Shown here: positions 34,961 to 42,535 of the stretch, piece after piece
How positions within the stretch are numbered: the first letter of the stretch is position 1
Layout: each line of letters begins with the position of its first letter
Assembly (NCBI RefSeq): GCF_021504595.1
Contig: NZ_JACSGT010000003.1
Coordinates: 186,001 to 250,000, forward strand
Reading direction: 5' to 3'
Length of the DNA: 64,000 nucleotides
From: Chryseobacterium indicum
GTDB taxonomy: Bacteria > Bacteroidota > Bacteroidia > Flavobacteriales > Weeksellaceae
The notes under the pieces: generated by a model
Database searches by the model: none
What the model saw: only the letters and a program-made list of their open reading frames with translations
Told to the model about the DNA's origin: nothing
Position numbers and translations under genes: made by a program

Positions 34961-36445
34961 TTAAAAAGTTAAATGAACCGTTTGCAATGCTTTTGCACTG
35001 ATGCGAACCGGAATTTTTTGATTTTCTAAGGATATTTCGATATTTTTTGCCTGTTCCGATGGATTGAAAACCACCACCGCAACCGAACCGTCGGGATTTT
35101 TAGCCGCTGTAACTTTTAAATCAGAATCAGGATTTTCAAAACCAATTCTTACCGCTTCGGGACGAATAAATTTGCTGAAATGCGCCATCGTATAATATAA
35201 AGGCGTTACATACACTTCGTCTTTTTCGGGATCTACCAAAATCGGAGCGCCACACCAGTTTTTAAACCAGTTCGGACCGCCGTTTTTATCCAAAACCATA
35301 TTCCAATCGATCCAGCCATCTACCTGATTGTTCAGGCAACCGATGATGTCTCCTGCGTAACGGAAAACCGGAACGTATTTCGGATGCAGATATTTTTCTT
35401 CTTCTTTCGCCCAGTCAAATCCCCAATCTGTCGCTTCTGCGCTCCAATACCACGAATCATCTTTCCATTTCGGAATATCGCCGTCTATGCAGGCTTCAGT
35501 TTGAATTAAGTGTTTTGACGGATTTTTCTGATGCGCATATTGCAGCTCGTCTTCAAAAATTTTATAGGTGCTGTCGTACCAATGAATGGCTGTTCCTGCA
35601 AAATATTTGGAAGATTTTTCGGAGCGGTACATTTCGTTTACCCAGTTTTTAAGTTCAGAACGGTTTTGGTCGTAGCCGAAAATTTTCACGTTTCCGTAGC
35701 CGTCTTTTTCTAATTTCGGACCAAGGAAATTTTCCACGAAATCGGTCATTTCTTTTGGAGTAAACAACATACTTTCCCAGTTTCCGCCGTTTCCGTGGGG
35801 TTCGTTGATTACGGTAATTCCCCAAATCGGAATGCCCAATTTTTTATATTCGGTTAAATATTTTGAAAAATAGAGTGCAAACGTTTCGTTGTATTGCGGC
35901 AATAATTTTCCGTTGATCCACGCATTGTTATCTTTCATCCAAGGTGGTGAAGTCCACGGTGAAGCCAGTATTTTAAACCCATTTTTTGAAATTTTCTGCG
36001 CGTCTTTAATCATCGGAACCAAATCGTTCATATCTTCCTGTACCGAAAAATGTTCCAGTTCTTTATCGTCTGCAACCGGAGCGTAGGTGTAATGTTTCAG
36101 AGAAAAATCGCAGGAAGCAATCGTGGTTCTGGTTAAAGAATAATTGGCTCCATCTTCCCCAAAATACAATTGCAACACTTTTTCCCGGTTTGCCTTGCTT
36201 AATTGGTTGAGCAAATACGCAGAACTTTCGGTAAAAGCACCACCAAATCCCGTAATTTTTTGGAATTTCTGTTCGGGATTGAGTTTAATTTTAACTGAAT
36301 TTTCAACAGGCTTTACCGCATCAATTTTGGTTAATTGATTTCCGCTTGCAGAGGTTTCGTAGATGACTGTTTTCCACGATTTTTGAGATTGACAACTCAT
36401 CATCAAACTGGTTATTAAGGCGATATGTAAGATTTTTGTTTTCAT
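34961..36445 (-). CDS. GH30 family beta-glucanase, lipoprotein (probable endo-beta-1,6-glucanase)
   Basis: A 494-residue lipoprotein. I use the ATG at 36445, which opens a signal peptide with Cys18 (LMMSC); a TTG seven codons upstream is unlikely. GH30 features are QKITGFGGAFTESSA, ASPWTSPPWMKD, acid/base Glu215 in INEPHGNGG, nucleophile Glu317 in IQTEACIDG, and a C-terminal beta-sandwich (from about 410) ending LQTVHLTF. GH30 includes beta-1,6-glucanases and glucosylceramidases; the setting with GH16 and GH17 favours beta-1,6-branch cleavage of laminarin or fungal glucan. It acts in the periplasm or at the surface. Confidence 0.9.
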   Translation of the reverse strand: MKTKILHIALITSLMMSCQSQKSWKTVIYETSASGNQLTKIDAVKPVENSVKIKLNPEQKFQKITGFGGAFTESSAYLLNQLSKANREKVLQLYFGEDGANYSLTRTTIASCDFSLKHYTYAPVADDKELEHFSVQEDMNDLVPMIKDAQKISKNGFKILASPWTSPPWMKDNNAWINGKLLPQYNETFALYFSKYLTEYKKLGIPIWGITVINEPHGNGGNWESMLFTPKEMTDFVENFLGPKLEKDGYGNVKIFGYDQNRSELKNWVNEMYRSEKSSKYFAGTAIHWYDSTYKIFEDELQYAHQKNPSKHLIQTEACIDGDIPKWKDDSWYWSAEATDWGFDWAKEEEKYLHPKYVPVFRYAGDIIGCLNNQVDGWIDWNMVLDKNGGPNWFKNWCGAPILVDPEKDEVYVTPLYYTMAHFSKFIRPEAVRIGFENPDSDLKVTAAKNPDGSVAVVVFNPSEQAKNIEISLENQKIPVRISAKALQTVHLTF

Positions 36446-36477
36446 ATTTTTGGATTTGTTTTCCAAATGTTTTTTTT

Positions 36478-36550
36478 ATCGCTGATTGTACAGATTTCAC
36501 AGATTAAAAAAGTTTAAATAAATCTGCCCAATTAGCTAAATCTGCGAGAG
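36478..36550. repeat. Dispersed CAGATT/AATCTGCG intergenic repeat
   Basis: Contains GCTGATTGTACAGATTTCAC then CAGATTAAAAAAG, and on the right AATCTGCCCAATTAGC and TAAATCTGCGAGAGC. It fills the gap between the GH17 and GH30 genes. Same family as 19682-19743. Confidence 0.65.
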
Positions 36551-36579
36551 CATTACCTTTTTAAATCATCTGAAAATCA

Positions 36580-37818
36580 TCATTTCGTTTCCAACAATTG
36601 TTTTTCAAATTCGCGGTGTGGAGGCATTTCCACAGAATCTAACAATCGTTTCAGATTACCGTTAAAGGTTTTCTGAATGGTGTTTCCGTCCCGTTTTAGT
36701 TTTTTAAAAGCGCCTTCATCCACCAGATTCCAAACTGCATATTTTGCATTTCCGTCAACGGTAAACAATCCGAAATGATTTTCAGAGCCGCCTGAATTTC
36801 CGGCATCTTTCCAAGGTTCGTCGAACGCTTCGAAATAGAAACAGGAAATTCCCGCTTCATTCGTCCAATCGCGCATTTTGTGGTAAAAAATTCCGGCTTT
36901 GTATTCGTCTACTGCTTTAGAATCGTTACTTCCGTACAGCTCATTGGAGAATGTTGCCCAACCGGTTTCGCCAATATGAATTGGTTTATCTACGCCTAAA
37001 CTTTGCATATACTTTTTCACCGAATTGTATTGCGATTTTGCGTAATTCACGGAACGATTCATCGCCAAATCCAATTGTTTTTCTTTGGAAAACTGAAATT
37101 CATCTTCCGAAATTCCCCAAAAAATCGGGTTGTAATGCGTGTCGTGCATCGGATAGGTGTGCATCGAAATGTAATCAACTGCTTTGATCAATTCATTGAG
37201 TTCTTTCGTGTGATATTCCTTGTCGCCACCGCCCCAACTTGCAAAATTGTCGGAACTGGTAATCCATAAATCTTTCGTCAATTCTCCTTTTTTCTTTAGA
37301 TCCTGTAAATGATTCACCCATTTCAAAATCACGGAAGGCTGCACGTAATATGCCGTTGCCCATTTTACCATCGTTTCGTTTCCTACGGCAATGACTTTAA
37401 TGATTTCCGGATATTCGTTCGCCAATTCTACCGCGTGTGCAATTTCAGAGACGTTTCTTTCGCTTTCTTCGTTGTGATTGGGTTCAAAACCTGTCCACGC
37501 ATTTTTACAGTCGATCCACGCTCCGAGCATCACGTACATTTCAAATTCAGGATTTTCCTGACGTAATTCTTTGATCGCTTTCAGCACATTTACGGCTTCC
37601 GGAAGATGCACATTGTACGTTCTGATGATTTTCACACCCATCGCCGAAAGGATTTTCATATCTTCTTTCAACTGCAAAACGGTAGGCTGCACTCTTCTGG
37701 AATTGGTTCGGTAACCGCCGTACGACATCGCTAAATAATTAGGATTTCCCAAAATTTCGGATGCACTTTTATGTTTGATTGTGTTTTGCATACTGTTACA
37801 CGACATTAAATAGGTCAA
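36580..37818 (-). CDS. GH17 beta-glucan hydrolase, probably a lipoprotein with a disrupted start
   Basis: A reading frame of 412 codons counted from a TTG at 37818. GH17 catalytic residues are present: acid/base Glu148 in AVGNET, nucleophile Glu284 in IGETGW, and CFYFEAFDEPWKD. It is longer than and distinct from the two cytosolic GH17 domains. No good ATG opens the frame upstream. The same frame continues to 37854 as a hydrophobic stretch ending in lipobox LMSC, but the only ATG (37856-37858) is one base out of frame. Removing one A from a run of four (plus-strand T run 37846-37849) would restore a perfect lipoprotein signal. Either a real frameshift, an atypical start or a sequencing error. 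Confidence 0.85.
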   Translation of the reverse strand: MTYLMSCNSMQNTIKHKSASEILGNPNYLAMSYGGYRTNSRRVQPTVLQLKEDMKILSAMGVKIIRTYNVHLPEAVNVLKAIKELRQENPEFEMYVMLGAWIDCKNAWTGFEPNHNEESERNVSEIAHAVELANEYPEIIKVIAVGNETMVKWATAYYVQPSVILKWVNHLQDLKKKGELTKDLWITSSDNFASWGGGDKEYHTKELNELIKAVDYISMHTYPMHDTHYNPIFWGISEDEFQFSKEKQLDLAMNRSVNYAKSQYNSVKKYMQSLGVDKPIHIGETGWATFSNELYGSNDSKAVDEYKAGIFYHKMRDWTNEAGISCFYFEAFDEPWKDAGNSGGSENHFGLFTVDGNAKYAVWNLVDEGAFKKLKRDGNTIQKTFNGNLKRLLDSVEMPPHREFEKQLLETK

Positions 37819-38119
37819 AATAAGGATTGGTATTACACGGAATAATTTTATTAATCATTGAAATTTTTTCATTGTTGCCTGATAAAAAGAATTTTCACCT
37901 CAACCATTTAAATGTTTATGAGATAGATTAACAGGTCGCTCCTTCGGAGCTTTGCATTCTTAGACGCTTCCATTTTCTATTAACAGTACGCTCTTAAAGG
38001 AGCTGTATTAAGTTCCATCGGGACTTACTGTTAATAGGAAATTTGTATTCTTCGGTAAAAAGCTCCGTAGGAGCGACCTGTTAATTACATTTTTTTATCA
38101 GACAATAATTATTTTTTCG
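37819..38119. other. Gap with disrupted signal-peptide codons and a REP-like element
   Basis: A 301-bp gap. The first 40 bases (37819-37858) encode the out-of-frame signal peptide of the GH17 lipoprotein. The rest is mostly the nested inverted-repeat element 37928-38084. No promoter consensus was found for the GH17 gene. Confidence 0.6.
37928..38084. repeat. REP-like nested inverted repeat (GCTCC...GGAGC modules)
   Basis: Outer arms start TTAACAGGTCGCTCCT and end AGGAGCGACCTGTTAA, exact inverses, each extended by a small CGGAGC/GCTCCG hairpin. Inner arms CTATTAACAGTA and TACTGTTAATAG enclose CTCTTAAAGGAG and AAGTTCCATCGGGACTT hairpins. It resembles the module type at 24419-24631. Sits between the phosphorylase-like gene and GH17. 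Confidence 0.7.
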
Positions 38120-41100
38120 TTATTTCAATTGTTCTTTTCTAATTCTTACTTTAATCAAAGAGATTTTTCCGTTTCTTTTGAAGATATTTTCGGAGTCTTC
38201 TTGATTAATGGTTAAACTGTTCTCTATTTTTGCTTCGCATTGTTCATTAAAAATTTCTACGCTTTCGGTTTCCGAAATTTCATAGATTACAGGAACTTCA
38301 CATTTGGTAAAAAACAAGGAATTTTCGGGCAATTTCAGTGATGAAGCATTGGATTTCACATCAAAATATCCGATTGTTTTTTCTTCGGTTAAGAACTCTT
38401 CTTTTCTTAATAAATCGGGTTTAAACTGCAATTGTCCGTCTTTTACTACGATTCCCAATTCTCCGAAACGGCTCAGCAAGTCTTCTTTTACCTGTCCCGT
38501 CATTCCCGGTTGTTGTGCGCCTTTTCCGAATGGCGTGTGCGAATACGCATCGGTTGGAAATGCGCCGTACAATTCCGGAGATTTGTGAACGCCAATTCCT
38601 GCATTGATTTCGTAGAAATGTTCCAATAATCTTCCCACCGTTTCTGGCGAAGCATTTTCATTGATGGCTTTTTGGCAAACTTCCATTACGGCTAACAATA
38701 ATTTGGAAACCATATGCCAATAAATAGAGCCTAAACCTTCGTAACCGTAGAACGTTCCGCTTCTTCCGGTAAATTCTTTATGATTAAAAACTTCTTCAAA
38801 AATTCCTAAAATCAAGGCTTTTTCCTGATTTTCAACTTGTAAAGCATCCAAAGCCAATTCTAAATCGCCTGCATTTTTGAAATTTCCATTGAAATGATAA
38901 TTTTCTAGCACATCTTTTTCGATGATTTGCGTATTTTTTTCGGAAACCAATTTTTGAAGCAATACTGATTGTTGAACCAAATTTTCCGGAATGCTGTTTC
39001 TTTCTAAAAATCCTTTCAGTTGCTTATTTGGATACAATAAATAACTGTACTGATCTTCCCGGAACAAAGCCGAATTTTTCAATGCGTCCAAAACTTTTAA
39101 GGATTCTTCGGAAGTCAGAAATTGGGAGCTCAACACGGCAACCTGTCCTTCCAACATTTCGCTGAGATACGAAACTGCAACGAATTTTTCGTTGGAAGTC
39201 ATCAAATTATAGGCATGATACAAACCGTCTTTTCTTTCGTTGGCTTTGATGGAATGTTCCAAAAACTGCAACGAAAGGTTGGTAAATCGTTGTAAACCTT
39301 CCAAAGAAACGGTTCGTTTTTTACCCCAAAATCCTTTCTGATACACGAGATTTCTGTATTCCGAAGCGGCTTCGCCGAACACATCGAGGATTTTTTTGCG
39401 GTCTTCGTTGCTGATCGTTCCTTCCAGTAAATGAAGATTTTCCTGAAAACCTTCTCGTATTTTTTTGTAAAAATCGACCAGTTCGCTGGAGATTTGTACG
39501 TTTTCCAAAGCCGAATTTTCAAAAACAGCCTGAAAGAATTTCATCATTCTTCTTAAGTAATACAACGTGACCATCGAAACACCGTTTCCAACCAAAGCGT
39601 TGTTGGCATCGTTCCATTCCGGACGTTGCGTGTTCATCCAGATGCCGCCTTCCAAAATGAAATTGGATAATTTGGCAAGAACCGTTGCGAGTATTTTTTC
39701 GGTGAAATTCACCTTTAAAACGTCTCCGTTTTCGTCACAGAGCAAAGCACCGTCTGCTCCGATTTCTTTTCTTCTTTCGTGAATTGTTGAATCCAAATCG
39801 AAATCAAAATCAATGGTATCTTTCGGATTTTCCAGGATTTCGGTGTAGGATTTTATTTTGTACGGAACATTTGCATACACGAAATATTCTTTGTCTAAAA
39901 GTGTTTCTAAAGAATTTGGGAAATAATTTTCGGCAAATTCTAAAAATTTCTGTAAATAAATAATCTGATGATCGCCCCAATAACCAATGTAACTCCAAGG
40001 ATCGTCGGCTTCAATCGTTTCCCAATCGAAACCGTCTTTGGTTACCCGATACGGATTGTACCCGTCAAAAGTCGTTGCATTGAGGAATTTAAAAATCATT
40101 CCTTCGATAAAATACGGATAGGAATGCGCTAAAGCTTCCCAATTCTGGAAAATATCTCTCCAGTTTCCTTCGTAATTGAGAACTTTAGAACCGTCGATTT
40201 CACTTCTGGTATTGATGGAAAATTTGTTCCAAGGACGGGAAGGATCGCCGTGACGGCGGGAAAATTTGAGCGGTAAATATTCTTTAGCCAATCTTATGAA
40301 ATCAGCATCTTCTGTATTTTTTAACGATTCATTTAATTCAAAAAGACTGAATTTTTCTGGAAGATTATTTAAAATTTCTTTTGAATGATTGAATATATTT
40401 TGATTCGCTTTTTCTAAATATTTGGAAAAATCCCACTTTTCGATGGTGTAATTGTCATCAAAAATTCCACCACGCATAATGTTGAACAACGTGTTGGAAA
40501 AATGACGGCTGTCTCGCAGATCGTCTTTGGTAAACTGCAATCCATCGGAAGAAGCGACTAATTTTTTGAGATTTTCGGTGCCTAAATCAATATCGTTCTG
40601 GATTTTTTCAGCAAGATTTTTTTCGTTTTTAATGCGTTCTATCCAACCGATTACATTGGATTGAGACTGGTTAACATTGGCGATAAACCACCATTCTTTC
40701 TCATCATTTGTGTTTAGTTCTAATTCCTGCTGAATAAAATAGGCTCCTTTTTCGCCTTTAATATCGTTTTCCTGTGTAATTTTTTCGCCTTTTCTGAAAT
40801 TTTTCACCTGAAGTGAAGACAGCAAATACGTTGGATTTTCAGTCCCAATAGAGAAAACGGTGTTTGCTTTCAAAGCTTCACTTGGTTCTGCTTTATCCAC
40901 GATAATGGCACTTAATGCGAAAATTCCGAGTCCGGATGTTGTGTCGAGTTCGGTACGTTTGTAGGCATCGCCCAAATTGCTGACACGGTTTTGCAAATCG
41001 CTTCCGATTCCGTACGGTAAAATATTCTGAAGTCCGTCTAAAACAGTTACATTCTGATTTTCAGCCGCTAAATTTTTAATTTTAGATTTTTTGATGAACC

Positions 41101-41542
41101 CAAATTCGCTGCTGTTGTTCCACTCGTAGGAAAAAGCGAGTACTAAATCATGGTTGATTTCTTCAAAAATAATCTTGTTTCCGAATTCGTTTTTATAGAC
41201 ATTTCTCGAAGTGTGAAATTGCGCTTCATTGCGAACGGAAAAAGGTTCCCAAACGATAATTTCCTCTTTTTTATGAATCTGAACCATCGTTTTGCTTCCG
41301 GTAATTTCTGCCGATTCGGTGATTTTATCATCGGTGTAATACGGAAAAAGGGCAAATTCTGAGTTTTTTCTCCCTGCGGAAAGTCCGCCATTGCTGGAAA
41401 CGAACATCCAATGATTGGAATCGCTGACGATGGTCATAAAAAACGGACGCAACGTTTCGACATCGGAGATTTTAAAAAAAACTTCGTGGTTGATTTTTAC
41501 TGTTTCTAAAGAAGGTTCGATATGGGAAATCGTGGATTGCAT
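38120..41542 (-). CDS. Large cytosolic GH94-like enzyme, candidate beta-1,3-glucan phosphorylase
   Basis: A 1140-residue protein without signal peptide. The N-terminus has a beta-sandwich with SSNGGLSAGRKNSEFALFPY and ITGSKTMVQIH, as in inverting phosphorylases of the GH94-related clan. The (alpha/alpha)-barrel part shows WSYIGYWGDHQIIYL and RPEWNDANNALVGNG, where Asp645 aligns with the usual catalytic acid position (compare WND in GH94). The size and setting recall GH149 or GH161 beta-1,3-oligoglucan phosphorylases, which make glucose 1-phosphate from imported oligosaccharides; I cannot decide the family by eye. Alternatives are a GH15-like or GH36-like hydrolase. It is flanked by palindromic repeats on both sides. 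Confidence 0.7.
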   Translation of the reverse strand: MQSTISHIEPSLETVKINHEVFFKISDVETLRPFFMTIVSDSNHWMFVSSNGGLSAGRKNSEFALFPYYTDDKITESAEITGSKTMVQIHKKEEIIVWEPFSVRNEAQFHTSRNVYKNEFGNKIIFEEINHDLVLAFSYEWNNSSEFGFIKKSKIKNLAAENQNVTVLDGLQNILPYGIGSDLQNRVSNLGDAYKRTELDTTSGLGIFALSAIIVDKAEPSEALKANTVFSIGTENPTYLLSSLQVKNFRKGEKITQENDIKGEKGAYFIQQELELNTNDEKEWWFIANVNQSQSNVIGWIERIKNEKNLAEKIQNDIDLGTENLKKLVASSDGLQFTKDDLRDSRHFSNTLFNIMRGGIFDDNYTIEKWDFSKYLEKANQNIFNHSKEILNNLPEKFSLFELNESLKNTEDADFIRLAKEYLPLKFSRRHGDPSRPWNKFSINTRSEIDGSKVLNYEGNWRDIFQNWEALAHSYPYFIEGMIFKFLNATTFDGYNPYRVTKDGFDWETIEADDPWSYIGYWGDHQIIYLQKFLEFAENYFPNSLETLLDKEYFVYANVPYKIKSYTEILENPKDTIDFDFDLDSTIHERRKEIGADGALLCDENGDVLKVNFTEKILATVLAKLSNFILEGGIWMNTQRPEWNDANNALVGNGVSMVTLYYLRRMMKFFQAVFENSALENVQISSELVDFYKKIREGFQENLHLLEGTISNEDRKKILDVFGEAASEYRNLVYQKGFWGKKRTVSLEGLQRFTNLSLQFLEHSIKANERKDGLYHAYNLMTSNEKFVAVSYLSEMLEGQVAVLSSQFLTSEESLKVLDALKNSALFREDQYSYLLYPNKQLKGFLERNSIPENLVQQSVLLQKLVSEKNTQIIEKDVLENYHFNGNFKNAGDLELALDALQVENQEKALILGIFEEVFNHKEFTGRSGTFYGYEGLGSIYWHMVSKLLLAVMEVCQKAINENASPETVGRLLEHFYEINAGIGVHKSPELYGAFPTDAYSHTPFGKGAQQPGMTGQVKEDLLSRFGELGIVVKDGQLQFKPDLLRKEEFLTEEKTIGYFDVKSNASSLKLPENSLFFTKCEVPVIYEISETESVEIFNEQCEAKIENSLTINQEDSENIFKRNGKISLIKVRIRKEQLK

Positions 41543-41643
41543 TAATGAAATTTTGATGAATTATTTTTGAATTTGGTTTGTAAAGCCCTTCCGAAGGAAA
41601 AATTTCCTTCGTTAAAATGGTATAAAAATGTTGTTTAATGGGG

Positions 41644-41676
41644 AAACCTCACAGGTTTTAAAAACCTGTGAGGTTT
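41644..41676. repeat. 33-bp palindrome AACCTCACAGG family (copy 1)
   Basis: Arms AAACCTCACAGGTTTT and AAAACCTGTGAGGTTT around one A form a perfect stem. The identical 33 bases occur at 63341-63373. It lies between the GH16 lipoprotein gene and the phosphorylase-like gene and could end or protect a transcript. Confidence 0.85.
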
Positions 41677-41689
41677 TCTGTTTGAAAAA

Positions 41690-42517
41690 TTATTTTGCTT
41701 TGTAAACTCTTACATAATCGATGTACATACTTTGCGGAAAAGAGGTGCTGTCCGTTGGAAATCCTACGAAGTTCCCTCCCACTGCGACATTAAGAATCAG
41801 GAAAAAAGGATGATTGTACACCCACTCTCCGGAAACATCCGAAGATTTTACCCGATGATAAAGATATCCGTCTACAAAAAAGTCTATCTGGTTTTCCTGC
41901 CATTCTACGCCAAAGACATGAAAATCCTGATCGAATCTGGCATTCTGCAATCCATACGCTTTTGTTTTTGCATTTCCTCCTGAATATCCGGGACCGTGAA
42001 GCGTTCCGTAGACTACATTCGGGATATGCCCTTTCAGTTCCATGATGTCTATTTCTCCGCACTGCGGCCATGTTACAGTGTTTACATTATCACCTAACAT
42101 CCAGAAAGCAGGCCAGATTCCGGGACCATAAGGCGTTTTGATTCTGGCTTCAATTTTTCCGTAAGCATGGGAGAAAAGTCCCTGCGTTTTTACCCTTGCT
42201 GAAGTGAAAGCGTTTCCGTTTTTTCTTGCGGTGATTACTAAATTTCCATTTCCGTCTAAAGAAACATTATTAGTGGAATTGGTATAGGACTGCAATTCCT
42301 GATTTCCCCATCCGTTATCTCCGTTTCCTAAATCGAATGTCCATTTTTTATTATCCGGAAGACTTCCCGCAGTACCGTTAAATTCATCACTCCAGACCAT
42401 TTCAAAGTTTCTTTCGGGCAATGTCTGTACAGATTCCCGATCGCATGCACTCATCGAAAACAGAAATGCAGGAACAGCCAGAAGTTGTACAATTTTATTT
42501 TTAGATAAATATTTCAT
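41690..42517 (-). CDS. GH16 laminarinase-like endo-beta-glucanase, lipoprotein
   Basis: A 275-residue lipoprotein (Cys25 in MSAC). A single GH16 jelly-roll domain with Glu155-Ile-Asp157-Ile-Met-Glu160 (GEIDIME) as catalytic motif, preceded by WPAFWMLG, and ending YIDYVRVYKAK. It should cleave beta-1,3-glucan at the cell surface. It is 18 bp downstream of the glycan-binding lipoprotein gene, so the two are co-transcribed and may act together on the surface. Confidence 0.93.
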   Translation of the reverse strand: MKYLSKNKIVQLLAVPAFLFSMSACDRESVQTLPERNFEMVWSDEFNGTAGSLPDNKKWTFDLGNGDNGWGNQELQSYTNSTNNVSLDGNGNLVITARKNGNAFTSARVKTQGLFSHAYGKIEARIKTPYGPGIWPAFWMLGDNVNTVTWPQCGEIDIMELKGHIPNVVYGTLHGPGYSGGNAKTKAYGLQNARFDQDFHVFGVEWQENQIDFFVDGYLYHRVKSSDVSGEWVYNHPFFLILNVAVGGNFVGFPTDSTSFPQSMYIDYVRVYKAK

Positions 42518-42535
42518 AATTGTTCTTTTAAAATT

